A stretch of DNA of 33,049 nucleotides. Source: a bacterium UBP2_UBA2255 (lineage in GTDB: Bacteria; Edwardsbacteria; AC1; EtOH8). Numbering within the stretch: the first letter of the stretch is position 1; each line of letters begins with the position of its first letter. Where the stretch lies: contig DDXR01000044.1 of NCBI GenBank assembly GCA_002347565.1, positions 1 through 33,049 of the forward strand, given 5' to 3'. Both the position numbers and the translations under genes were made by a program. The notes beneath the pieces were generated by a model. The model had not been told where the DNA came from. It worked only from the letters and a program-made list of their open reading frames with translations, and did not search any database. Below are positions 15,243 through 22,584 of this stretch, one piece after another.

Positions 15243-16054
15243 GGGCCCGCCCCCGCGCCGGCGCACGCCGGAGGATCCGGCGGCGGGCATTCCCGCCGAT
15301 CCAGCAGCGAGGGATCGACGCCGAAGGCCTGCCGCATCAGCGGGTCGGCCACCGCGGCGGCCGGCGGACCGTCGAACAGCACATTGCGGTTGATGAACAC
15401 GATCCGGTCGGCGTAGCGCAGCACCTCGGGCAGGTCGTGCGACACCAGCAGGATCGATAGGTCGTGCCGCCGCCGCAGCTCGGACACCATGCCGTAGAAC
15501 AGCTCCAGGCCGGCCTGGTCAACGCCCGACACCGGCTCGTCCAGCAACAGGATGTGCGGCACCGGTGTCACCGCCAGGGCCAGCAGCACCCGCTGCAGTT
15601 CGCCGCCGGACAGCCGCCCCAGGGTGCGGCCCGCCAGGTGGGCCGCCTCGAATCGCGCCAGCACCGCCTCGGCCCGCCGCCGCAGGAAGATGTGGTTCCC
15701 CAGCCAGGCCGGCCACCGCGACAGCGCTCCCGCGAACAGATCGAGCACGGTCACCGGCACGGTGGGATCGAAATCCAGCTTCTGCGGCACGTAGCCGATC
15801 ACCGGCCGGTCCGGGCGCCGTTTGCTCTGATCGAGGAAGTGGAGGGCGCCGTCGTGCGGCACCTCGCCCAGGATGGCCCGCAGCAGGGTGGTCTTGCCGG
15901 CGCCGTTGGGGCCGATCAGCGCGGTCAGCTCGCCGCAGTGGAAGTGCAGGCTGACGTCCTCCAGCACCCGGTGGTCGCCGAAGGACACCGACAGGCGCTC
16001 CAGCTTGCTGCAGCAGCCGCCGCAGGCGGGCTTGACCACGGGCAGCGTGTCCAT
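15239..16054 (-). CDS. znuC: ABC-3 metal transporter ATPase (ZnuC-like)
   Basis: A 271-residue ABC ATPase that would energise the permease beside it. It has Walker A GPNGAGKT (48-55), Q-loop Gln91, signature LSGGE (148-152), Walker B ILLLDEP (168-174) and the H-loop SHD with His206. The N-terminus carries CGGCC (11-15), and the C-terminal extension has further cysteines (RRECPPPDPPAC), both possible metal-binding spots not needed for ATPase function. The ATG at 16054 has a strong ribosome site (GGAAGGAG about 10 nt upstream). It lies 30 bp after the Fur-family regulator and overlaps the permease start. Confidence 0.93.
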   Translation of the reverse strand: MDTLPVVKPACGGCCSKLERLSVSFGDHRVLEDVSLHFHCGELTALIGPNGAGKTTLLRAILGEVPHDGALHFLDQSKRRPDRPVIGYVPQKLDFDPTVPVTVLDLFAGALSRWPAWLGNHIFLRRRAEAVLARFEAAHLAGRTLGRLSGGELQRVLLALAVTPVPHILLLDEPVSGVDQAGLELFYGMVSELRRRHDLSILLVSHDLPEVLRYADRIVFINRNVLFDGPPAAAVADPLMRQAFGVDPSLLDRRECPPPDPPACAGAGAGP

Positions 16055-16084
16055 CGGGCCACTCTCCTTCCTACGGACGGGGCG

Positions 16085-16525
16085 TCAGGGATGTTTGCCG
16101 GCGGCGGCACGGCCGTTGGCGCTAGCGCAGCGGCCGCAGATTCCGCCCAACTCCACCAGCCGGGTGGCCACCGTGAACCGGCCCCGCAGCGAGCGGTCCA
16201 GCGTCCGCAGCAGCCGCGCCGATTCGCGGCCGCCGATCTCGCGCACGCTGCCGCAGCTGGAGCACACCAGGTGGATGCCGTCGCTGCGCGCCGCCTCGTA
16301 GTGGGCGTGGTTCTGGTTGAGCGAGCTGCGCTTGACCAGCCCCCGCCGCACCAGGTAGGCCAGCGAGCGGTAGACGGTGGCGATATGGACGGCCGGGCGG
16401 CCGCGGTTGACGGCCGCCGCCACCTCGAAGGCGTCCAGGTGGCGGCCCCGCGCCGCGCGCACCGCAGCCAGCACCCGCCGCCGCGGTCCGGTCAACCGTT
16501 CCCCGCCGTTGTCGATCGTCGCCAT
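16085..16525 (-). CDS. zur: Fur/Zur-family metalloregulator
   Basis: A 146-residue Fur-superfamily repressor. An N-terminal winged helix (GPRRRVLAAV to IATVYRSLAYLVRRGLV, about 13-65) is followed by the dimer and metal domain. Metal residues include HAHYE (His74, His76), His85, Cys88 and Cys91 (HLVCSSCG) and Cys130 and Cys133 (CGRC), the structural zinc cysteines of the family. It is first in the metal operon and divergent from lpxC-fabZ. A 17-bp palindrome between its promoter and start is the likely binding site, so it probably represses itself and the downstream transporters when metal is plentiful. Placement beside ZnuBC suggests Zur, but PerR, Mur or Fur specificity cannot be excluded. 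Confidence 0.9.
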   Translation of the reverse strand: MATIDNGGERLTGPRRRVLAAVRAARGRHLDAFEVAAAVNRGRPAVHIATVYRSLAYLVRRGLVKRSSLNQNHAHYEAARSDGIHLVCSSCGSVREIGGRESARLLRTLDRSLRGRFTVATRLVELGGICGRCASANGRAAAGKHP

Positions 16526-16545
16526 GGGATCACCGCCGTCATCAG

Positions 16546-16562
16546 TTGCGAATTATTCGCAA
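16546..16562. promoter_or_regulatory. probable Zur/Fur operator
   Basis: TTGCGAATTATTCGCAA is a perfect 7-3-7 palindrome. It touches the last base of the -10 box at 16567-16562 and covers the expected transcription start of the metal operon, a classic repressor position. It is 21 bp from the regulator's start codon. Confidence 0.75.
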
Positions 16563-16590
16563 TTATACCGCGGCGGCCCCCGTTTGTCAA
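16562..16590 (-). promoter_or_regulatory. perfect consensus promoter of the metal operon
   Basis: On the minus strand TTGACA (16590-16585), a 17-bp spacer and TATAAT (16567-16562) match consensus fully. A strong promoter with an operator at +1 is typical of a tightly repressed metal-starvation operon. Confidence 0.85.
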
Positions 16591-16605
16591 GCCGTCCGAA
16601 AACAT

Positions 16606-16634
16606 TTGACACGGCCCCCGATTTGCGCTATGAT
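16606..16634 (+). promoter_or_regulatory. promoter of lpxC-fabZ
   Basis: TTGACA (16606-16611), a 17-bp spacer and TATGAT (16629-16634) precede the lpxC start by about 37 bp. It diverges from the metal-operon promoter, with 15 bp between the two -35 boxes. Confidence 0.75.
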
Positions 16635-16670
16635 TGTCGTTCACGACCAAGGCGAGGAGACCGTTCCACC

Positions 16671-17975
16671 ATGGCCACATTGCAGCAGACCATCCTGTCG
16701 GAGGTTTCCCTCTCCGGCGTCGGGGTGCACACCGGCAACCAGACCGTCATGACCTTCAAGCCGGCGCCGGCCGGCAGCGGCATCCGCTTCGTCCGGGTCG
16801 ACCTGCCGGGCCGCCCCGAGGTCCCGGCCCTGATCGGCAACGTGGTGGAGACGGCCCGCGGCACCACCATCGGTGTGGCGGTGGACGGGCAGATGGTGAA
16901 GGTCCACACCGTGGAGCACGTGCTGGCCTCGGTGGCCGCGCTGGAGATCGACAACGTCCGGATCGAGCTGGACAACAACGAGCCGCCCATCGGCGACGGC
17001 TCGGCCCTGCCCTTCTTCACCAAGCTGCAGCAGGCCGGGCTGGTGGAGCTGGACGCGCCCCGCAAGTTCTTCGCCCTGCCCCAGGTGGTGTCGGTGGCCG
17101 ACGGCTCCATCCAGCTGGTGGCCAACCCCAACGACTGCCTGCGCATCAGCTTCACCATCGACTTCAACCATCAGGTGCTGAAGAGCCAGTACGCCAGCTT
17201 CGAGATCGGCCGCGAGACGTTCGAGAAGGAGCTGGCCGCCTCCCGCACCTTCTGCCTGGCGCGCGACGTCGAGCAGCTGCGGGCCCAGGGGCTGATCAAG
17301 GGCGGCAGCCTGGCGACCGCGGTGGTGATCGGCGAGCAGGGCATCGAGAACAAGGAACCGCTGCGCTTCCCCGACGAGTTCGTCCGCCACAAGATCCTGG
17401 ACCTGCTGGGCGACCTGACCCTGCTGGGGATGCCGCTGAAGGCCCACGTCATCTCCATCAAGTCCGGCCACCGCTCCAACGTCAAGCTGGTGCAGGAGAT
17501 CAAGAAGGTCTACGACGACATCGAGCGCCAGAAGCAGGGACCGGTGTTCGACATCAACGCCATCTCGCAGATCATGCCGCACCGCTACCCCTTCCTGCTG
17601 GTGGACCGCATCCTGGAGCTGGAGGAGGGCAAGCGGGTGGTGGGGATCAAGAACGTCACGGTCAACGAGCCGTTCTTCCAGGGCCACTTCCCCGGCCGGC
17701 CGGTGTTCCCCGGCGTGCTGATCATCGAGGCCCTGGCCCAGACCGGCGGCTTCATGATCCTGCACTCCATCGAGAACCGCGAGCAGACCCTGCTGTTCTT
17801 CGCCGCCATCGACAAGGTGCGGTTCCGCAAGCCGGTGGTGCCCGGCGACCAGCTGCGCTTCGAGCTGACGATGATGTCATTCAAGCGCGGCATCTGCAAG
17901 ATGGACGGCAAGGCCTACGTGGACGGCCAGCTGGTGTGCGAGGCCGAGCTGACCGCGGCGATGGTCAACCGGTGA
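16671..17975 (+). CDS. lpxC/fabZ: bifunctional LpxC-FabZ fusion
   Basis: A 434-residue fusion of two lipid-related enzymes. Residues 1-285 are LpxC, the zinc deacetylase that commits UDP-acyl-GlcNAc to lipid A. It has HTVEH (His79), VRHKILDLLGD (His240, Asp244) and SGHRSN (His267), the expected zinc and catalytic residues. Residues 290-434 are FabZ, the 3-hydroxyacyl-ACP dehydratase: MPHRYPFLLVDRI, then GHFPGRPVFPGVL with catalytic His339 and Glu353. Such fusions are known in Bacteroidetes and related phyla. The ATG at 16671 has GAGGAG 11 nt upstream. It is the first lipid A gene here, followed by a small inserted gene and lpxA. The same 3-hydroxyacyl-ACP pool feeds both activities. Confidence 0.96.
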   Translation: MATLQQTILSEVSLSGVGVHTGNQTVMTFKPAPAGSGIRFVRVDLPGRPEVPALIGNVVETARGTTIGVAVDGQMVKVHTVEHVLASVAALEIDNVRIELDNNEPPIGDGSALPFFTKLQQAGLVELDAPRKFFALPQVVSVADGSIQLVANPNDCLRISFTIDFNHQVLKSQYASFEIGRETFEKELAASRTFCLARDVEQLRAQGLIKGGSLATAVVIGEQGIENKEPLRFPDEFVRHKILDLLGDLTLLGMPLKAHVISIKSGHRSNVKLVQEIKKVYDDIERQKQGPVFDINAISQIMPHRYPFLLVDRILELEEGKRVVGIKNVTVNEPFFQGHFPGRPVFPGVLIIEALAQTGGFMILHSIENREQTLLFFAAIDKVRFRKPVVPGDQLRFELTMMSFKRGICKMDGKAYVDGQLVCEAELTAAMVNR

Positions 17976-18047
17976 TAGCTGTCGCTCCTCTGAAGTATAA
18001 ATGACGTACATGTCCGAAACGTCATCAATGCTGCAAAGGAGTTGCTC

Positions 18048-18404
18048 GTGGGTACTGCCAGAAAATTCACCGACCTGCTGGTATGGCAGCGGGCGCACCA
18101 ATTTGTCGTGGAAGTATATCGCTGTACGTCTACGTTTCCCAAAGAAGAGCTGTATGGTCTGACCTCGCAGGTTCGCAGAGCGTCAGTCTCGATTCCCGCC
18201 AATATTGCCGAAGGCACGAAGAAAAGCAAGGCCGATTTTCGCAGATATCTCACGATCTCCGAAGGATCCCTGGAAGAAACCAAGTACTACTTGATACTCA
18301 GCAAAGATCTGGCCTACATCACCGCGACGCAATTCGATGATTTGACCAGTAAAGCGGGCGAGATCGGCTTTTTGCTCTTTCGTTTGCGAAACAGCCTTAA
18401 CTAG
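18048..18404 (+). CDS. four-helix-bundle protein (23S rRNA intervening-sequence type)
   Basis: A 118-residue helical protein of the family first found in 23S rRNA intervening sequences (TIGR02436-type, related to the Avd protein of diversity-generating retroelements). Recognisable motifs are FTDLLVWQRAHQFV at the start, SQVRRASVSIPANIAEG in the middle and the C-terminal EIGFLLFRLRNSL. GTG at 18048 has AGGAG 6 nt upstream. Its base composition is clearly lower in GC than the flanking lpxC-fabZ and lpxA genes, suggesting a later arrival between them. The biochemical role is unknown; no rRNA or retroelement is near. Confidence 0.9.
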   Translation: MGTARKFTDLLVWQRAHQFVVEVYRCTSTFPKEELYGLTSQVRRASVSIPANIAEGTKKSKADFRRYLTISEGSLEETKYYLILSKDLAYITATQFDDLTSKAGEIGFLLFRLRNSLN

Positions 18405-18449
18405 CGCCATCATTTATCATACGTATACAACCTTTATCTCATTTCGCAC

Positions 18450-19226
18450 ATGGTCCACAACATCCACCCCACCGCCATTATAGACAATAAGGCCCGCCTG
18501 GGCGACAACGTCACGGTCGGCCCGTACACGCTGATCGGCCCGGAGTGCGTCATCGGCGACAACTGCGAGATCGGCTCCTCGGTCGCCATCCACAAGTGGA
18601 CCGAGCTGGGCACGGGCGTCAAGGTCTGGCACGGCGCCTCCCTGGGCGGCGACCCCCAGGACCTCAAGTACAAGGGGGCCAAGACCAGGGCGCTGATCGG
18701 CGATAACACCGTCATCCGCGAGTGCGCCACCGTCAACCGCTCCACCGGCGATGGCCACGACACGGTGGTCGGCAAAAACTGCTTCATCATGGCTTACGCC
18801 CACGTGGCGCACGAGTGCGTCGTCGGCGACAACGTGATCCTGGCCAACTCGGTCAACCTGGCCGGCCACGTCACCATCGAGAACTTCGCCATCATCGGCG
18901 GGCTGACGCCCGTCCACCAGTTCGTGCGGGTGGGCTGCCACTGCATGATCGGCGGCTCGTCCGCGGTGCAGAAGGACGTCCTGCCCTACACCAAGGCCTT
19001 CGGCATTCCGCTCAAGATGTACGGGTTGAACTCGGTCGGGCTCAGCCGCCGCGGCTTCAGCGAGGCCCAGCGGGACGCCATCGGCAAGGCCTACCGCATC
19101 CTGTTCCGGTCGAACCTCAACACCTCGCAGGCGCTGGCGCGGCTGAAGGCCGACCTGGAGCAGACGGCCGAGGTCGCCCGCATGATAGCCTTCGTGGAAT
19201 CCTCACAGCGGGGAATCACGAAATAA
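18450..19226 (+). CDS. lpxA: acyl-ACP--UDP-N-acetylglucosamine O-acyltransferase LpxA
   Basis: A 258-residue hexapeptide-repeat acyltransferase that performs the first step of lipid A synthesis, moving a 3-hydroxyacyl group from ACP onto UDP-GlcNAc. Left-handed helix repeats (IGDN, VGDN and similar) run through residues 5-185. The catalytic histidine is probably His121 in AHVAHECVVGDN, aligned with E. coli His125. The signatures LAGHVTIENFAIIGGLTPVHQF and SRRGFS follow, and the C-terminal helical domain covers about 195-258. There is no clear ribosome site before the ATG. It follows lpxC-fabZ across the small helical-bundle gene, consistent with a lipid A cluster. Confidence 0.96.
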   Translation: MVHNIHPTAIIDNKARLGDNVTVGPYTLIGPECVIGDNCEIGSSVAIHKWTELGTGVKVWHGASLGGDPQDLKYKGAKTRALIGDNTVIRECATVNRSTGDGHDTVVGKNCFIMAYAHVAHECVVGDNVILANSVNLAGHVTIENFAIIGGLTPVHQFVRVGCHCMIGGSSAVQKDVLPYTKAFGIPLKMYGLNSVGLSRRGFSEAQRDAIGKAYRILFRSNLNTSQALARLKADLEQTAEVARMIAFVESSQRGITK

Positions 19227-19237
19227 CGGCCCCGGTG

Positions 19238-19366
19238 GATTGCTTCGCTTGTGCTGGCGACCCCACCCTATATCCCTCCCCGCCGCGGAGAGGGACACAT
19301 CTTCGCTCGCAATGACCGGGAAAGCAGAATAATGAATATGCCTCAGTGCCTCCGTGTCTCTGTGGC
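19238..19366. repeat. mosaic of three dispersed intergenic repeat types
   Basis: GGATTGCTTCGCTTG (19238-19252) and CTTCGCTCGCAATGAC (19302-19316) are the two ends of a familiar dispersed element. Nested between them is a second one (TCCCTC ... GAGGGA, 19274-19296). A third, in the CTCCGTGTCTCTGTGGC style, follows at 19341-19366 and runs almost into the next gene. Function unknown. Confidence 0.6.
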
Positions 19367-19378
19367 AAGAAAGACCCC

Positions 19379-20152
19379 GTGAAGACCAAGCTCGACATCG
19401 CCAGGAACTGGCTGCCCCGATACACCGGGATGGACGCCGCCGCGCTGGGCGACTACATTCTGCTGACCAACTTCGACGACTACCTGACCCGCTTCTGCCG
19501 CCGTTTCAAGTGCCGGATCAGGGGCGCGGGGCGGCCAATGCAGGGCGCCACCAACAGCTCCGGGCTCTCCATCATCAACTGCGGGATGGGCAGCCCCAAC
19601 ATGGCCACCATCATGGACCTGCTGGCGGCGCGCAAGCCCCGGGGCGTGCTGTTCCTGGGCAAGTGCGGCGGTCTGAAGCGATCGACCGACATCGGCCACT
19701 TCATCCTGCCGATCGGCGCCATCCGCGGCGAGGGCACCAGCGACGACTACCTGCCGGCCGAGGTGCCGGCCCTGCCGTCCTTCAAGCTGCACAAGTTCGT
19801 CTCGGAGAAGCTGTCCGCCCGCGGCCTGGACTATCGCACCGGCGTCGTCTACACCACCAACCGCCGGGTATGGGAGTGGGACGAAAAGTTCAAGCGGTAT
19901 CTGCGCCGGTTGACGGCCATCGCCATCGACATGGAGACCGCCACCCTGTTCACGGTGGGCCACGCCAACCAGATCGCCCGGGGCGCGCTGCTGCTGGTGT
20001 CAGACATTCCCATGGCGCCGCAGGGCGTCAAGACCGCGCGCAGCGACACGGCGGTCACCCGGAGGTTCGCCGAGCTGCACCTGGAGATCGGGATCGAGGC
20101 CATGACCGATATCGGCCGCAAGGGCGAGCCGATCAAGCATTTCAGGTACTGA
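19379..20152 (+). CDS. amn: AMP nucleosidase (short form)
   Basis: A 257-residue nucleoside-phosphorylase-fold enzyme that would hydrolyse AMP to adenine and ribose 5-phosphate. Recognisable features are ARNWLPRYTG near the start, NCGMGSPNMATIMDLLAA with the nucleotide-binding glycines, FLGKCGGL, IGAIRGEGTSDDY and the purine-site signature AIDMETATLF. LLLVSDIPM follows. It lacks the long N-terminal regulatory domain of the E. coli enzyme (484 residues) and matches the short form seen in Bacteroidetes-like bacteria. The start is GTG at 19379, chosen because the frame upstream is a dispersed repeat; no good ribosome site is visible. Confidence 0.88.
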   Translation: MKTKLDIARNWLPRYTGMDAAALGDYILLTNFDDYLTRFCRRFKCRIRGAGRPMQGATNSSGLSIINCGMGSPNMATIMDLLAARKPRGVLFLGKCGGLKRSTDIGHFILPIGAIRGEGTSDDYLPAEVPALPSFKLHKFVSEKLSARGLDYRTGVVYTTNRRVWEWDEKFKRYLRRLTAIAIDMETATLFTVGHANQIARGALLLVSDIPMAPQGVKTARSDTAVTRRFAELHLEIGIEAMTDIGRKGEPIKHFRY

Positions 20153-20162
20153 TTCCTTGCTC

Positions 20163-20187
20163 AATAGTGTATACTGTATACACTATT
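20163..20187. promoter_or_regulatory. perfect 25-bp palindrome upstream of nfeD
   Basis: AATAGTGTATA, CTG, then the exact reverse complement: 11-bp arms with a 3-bp centre. It lies between amn and nfeD, 25 bp before the nfeD start. It overlaps a weak candidate promoter (TTGCTC 20157-20162, 16 bp, TACACT 20179-20184), so an operator is plausible. There is no T-tract, which argues against a terminator. Confidence 0.6.
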
Positions 20188-20212
20188 CAGTATCCACTGT
20201 CGAGGTGAATCA

Positions 20213-21490
20213 ATGAAAAATCTTTGTATCATCACCTGTCTTTCCGTTCTGCTCGGCGGGGTCGCCCTCGGCTCCCAGGTCAGCGTCGTCCGAGTGGAGG
20301 GCGCCATCGGGCCGGCCTCGGCAAAATTCATGACCCGCAGCATCGACCGGGCGGAGGCCGATGGTGCGGCGTGCCTGGTGTTCGAGCTGGACACGCCCGG
20401 CGGCCTGGACGAGTCGATGCGCCAGATCATCAAGCGCATCATGTCGTCGAAGGTGCCGGTCGTCGTCTACGTGGCCCCCCAGGGCTCGCGGGCGGCATCG
20501 GCCGGCGCCTTCATCACCCTCGCCGCCCACGTGGCCGCCATGGCCCCGGGCACCGCCATCGGCGCGGCCCATCCGGTGTCGATCGGACAGGGCGGCCAGA
20601 TGGACTCCACCATGTCGGGCAAGGTCACCAACGACGCCGCGGCCTACATCCGCTCCATCGCCGCCCAGCGGGGCCGCAACGCCGCCTGGGCCGATTCGGC
20701 GGTGCGGTCCAGCGTCTCGCTGTCCGAGACCGAGGCCCGGAGGCGCGGCGTGATCGACCTGGTGGCGCCGACCACCGCGGCCCTGCTGGATTCGCTGGAC
20801 GGGCGGGCGGTGGCGCTGGCGTCCGGGACGGACACCATCCGCACCGGCGGCGCGGCCGTCGAGCAGACGGAGATGACCTGGCGCGACCGCTTCCTGCACG
20901 GCCTGGCCAACCCCAACCTGGCCTACATCTTCTTCATGATCGGCCTGCTGGGCCTGTACTTCGAGTTCTCCAATCCCGGGGCCATCTTTCCGGGCGTGGC
21001 CGGCGCCATCGGCCTGATCCTGGCGTTCTTCGCCTTCCAGACGCTCTCGGTCAGCGCGGCCGGGATTCTGCTGATCGTGCTGGCCGTGGTGCTGTTCGTG
21101 CTCGAGATCAAGGCCCCCACCCACGGCATCCTGACAATAGGAGGAGTCATCGCCATGACCTTCGGATCGATCATGCTGTTCACCTCGCCGGACCCGGCGA
21201 TGCGGGCCTCGCTGCAGGTGATCATCCCGGTGGTGCTGGTGACCGCTGCCTTCTTCATCGTCGGCGCCTGGCTGTCGCTGCGGTCGCTGGGGCGCAAGCC
21301 CGAAAGCGGCGCCGCCGGCATGGTCGGGCGCGAGGGCGACGCCCGGACCCCGGTCGGCCGCAGCGGCGGCAGCGTCTTCGTCGACGGCGCCCACTGGAAC
21401 GCGGTGGCCGAGGCCGACATCCCGCAGGGGGCCAAGGTCAGGGTGGTCGCGGTCAAGGGAATGACGCTGACGGTGGAGCGGGCCGGGTAG
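20213..21490 (+). CDS. nfeD: NfeD-type membrane serine protease (long form)
   Basis: A 425-residue protein. A signal peptide (1-20) is followed by a ClpP-class serine protease domain (about 22-215) with Ser96 in RAASAGAF and Lys137 in MSGKVTND as the dyad. FELDTPGG is the oxyanion-strand motif. Four or five membrane helices (about 235-360) and a C-terminal NfeD OB-fold domain (about 375-425) complete it. Archaeal homologues cleave the C-terminus of stomatin-like proteins, and long nfeD genes usually sit next to a slipin gene. Here the slipin gene is one gene further on. ATG at 20213 has GAGGTG about 6 nt upstream. Confidence 0.93.
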   Translation: MKNLCIITCLSVLLGGVALGSQVSVVRVEGAIGPASAKFMTRSIDRAEADGAACLVFELDTPGGLDESMRQIIKRIMSSKVPVVVYVAPQGSRAASAGAFITLAAHVAAMAPGTAIGAAHPVSIGQGGQMDSTMSGKVTNDAAAYIRSIAAQRGRNAAWADSAVRSSVSLSETEARRRGVIDLVAPTTAALLDSLDGRAVALASGTDTIRTGGAAVEQTEMTWRDRFLHGLANPNLAYIFFMIGLLGLYFEFSNPGAIFPGVAGAIGLILAFFAFQTLSVSAAGILLIVLAVVLFVLEIKAPTHGILTIGGVIAMTFGSIMLFTSPDPAMRASLQVIIPVVLVTAAFFIVGAWLSLRSLGRKPESGAAGMVGREGDARTPVGRSGGSVFVDGAHWNAVAEADIPQGAKVRVVAVKGMTLTVERAG

Positions 21491-21530
21491 GCCCGCCGGC
21501 TGCCTGCCCCGGGAAATTATCAGCCTCGTG

Positions 21531-22523
21531 ATGAGCCTGCCAATGCGCAGCTTTCTCTTCCCGGCGTCGCTGGCCGCCATGCTGGCCGTCTCCTGCGCGC
21601 CATCGCTGCAGCGGATCGGCTACCGCGAGGCGGCGCCACCGGACGCCGGCCTCGGCATCCGGCTGATGCGCAACGCGCCGGTGCCGGACAGCATCCCCCG
21701 GCTCGCCACCCTGATCGTCTACGACGGCGGCTTCAGCCTGGCCGGCTCGGAAGAGAAGGTCATCGGCCTCGTCCGGCTGGAGGGTGCCACGATTGGCGCA
21801 CGCTGCGCCAACCTCTACAACATATCGCCGCCCAGCATCTGGAGCGCCTGTTTTCAGACCTACGCCGATTTCTACGCCGACACCGTCTCCCGGGAGGTCG
21901 CCCTGGCAGCGACGCTGCCGTACGGCTTTCGGATCGACAGCACGGTCAACCGCGGCATATCACTCGCCCTGACCCTGCCCGGTGGCTGGGTGACCGGCGG
22001 CAACCAGAAGGAGACCGGGCTCCAGCCGTCCCCGGACAACATCATGAAGTTCGGCTTCGGCCTGCGGGGGACGTACATGTTCAGCGAGCTGCTCGGCGCC
22101 GAGGCCGAGGGCGTGGTGTTCTACACCAGCGCGAACAAGCGGGATTACCAGACCCTCGACCTGTTCACCGAGCGCCTGCTGAAGCTCGGCGTCGACTGGC
22201 GGCCCTTCCGCAACTATTCCCCGTACCGGCTGGAGCAGCTTTCCATCCGCGGCGGCATCAACTACGACTGGCTGCAACTCGCCCGCGAGTTCTCTGACCT
22301 GCTGACGGCCGTCAGCGGCGGCCAGTTTGTGCCGTACGGCGGCTATGCCGGCGGGATGGGCTGGTACGCCGGGGCATCCGGGCAGTTCGTCTTCAAGTCG
22401 AACATGACCGCCGGCATCGGCCTTGACTACCTTTACGTCAGGCCCAAGTATCCGCAGGCGTCCGTCGCCATCGACGCCTCGGCCGTCCTGTTCGGCATCA
22501 CGTTCGGGTACGCGTTCAAGTGA
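21531..22523 (+). CDS. predicted outer-membrane beta-barrel lipoprotein
   Basis: A 330-residue protein not assigned to a named family. The N-terminus has a lipobox (LAVSC, Cys22 from this start). The rest alternates short amphipathic strands with glycine and aromatic residues (KFGFGLRGTYMFSELLGAEAEG, PYGGYAGGMGWYAGASGQFVF) and ends in a strand with terminal aromatic and basic residues (FGITFGYAFK). That pattern is typical of small outer-membrane barrels. The start is uncertain: GTG 21528, ATG 21531 or ATG 21543 are all possible and none has a good ribosome site. It lies between nfeD and the slipin gene. Confidence 0.7.
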   Translation: MSLPMRSFLFPASLAAMLAVSCAPSLQRIGYREAAPPDAGLGIRLMRNAPVPDSIPRLATLIVYDGGFSLAGSEEKVIGLVRLEGATIGARCANLYNISPPSIWSACFQTYADFYADTVSREVALAATLPYGFRIDSTVNRGISLALTLPGGWVTGGNQKETGLQPSPDNIMKFGFGLRGTYMFSELLGAEAEGVVFYTSANKRDYQTLDLFTERLLKLGVDWRPFRNYSPYRLEQLSIRGGINYDWLQLAREFSDLLTAVSGGQFVPYGGYAGGMGWYAGASGQFVFKSNMTAGIGLDYLYVRPKYPQASVAIDASAVLFGITFGYAFK

Positions 22524-22584
22524 CGCCCGCGCTTCGCGCCGGCGGCAGGATTGCACAACACTCACAACAAAAAGGAGAACCGCC

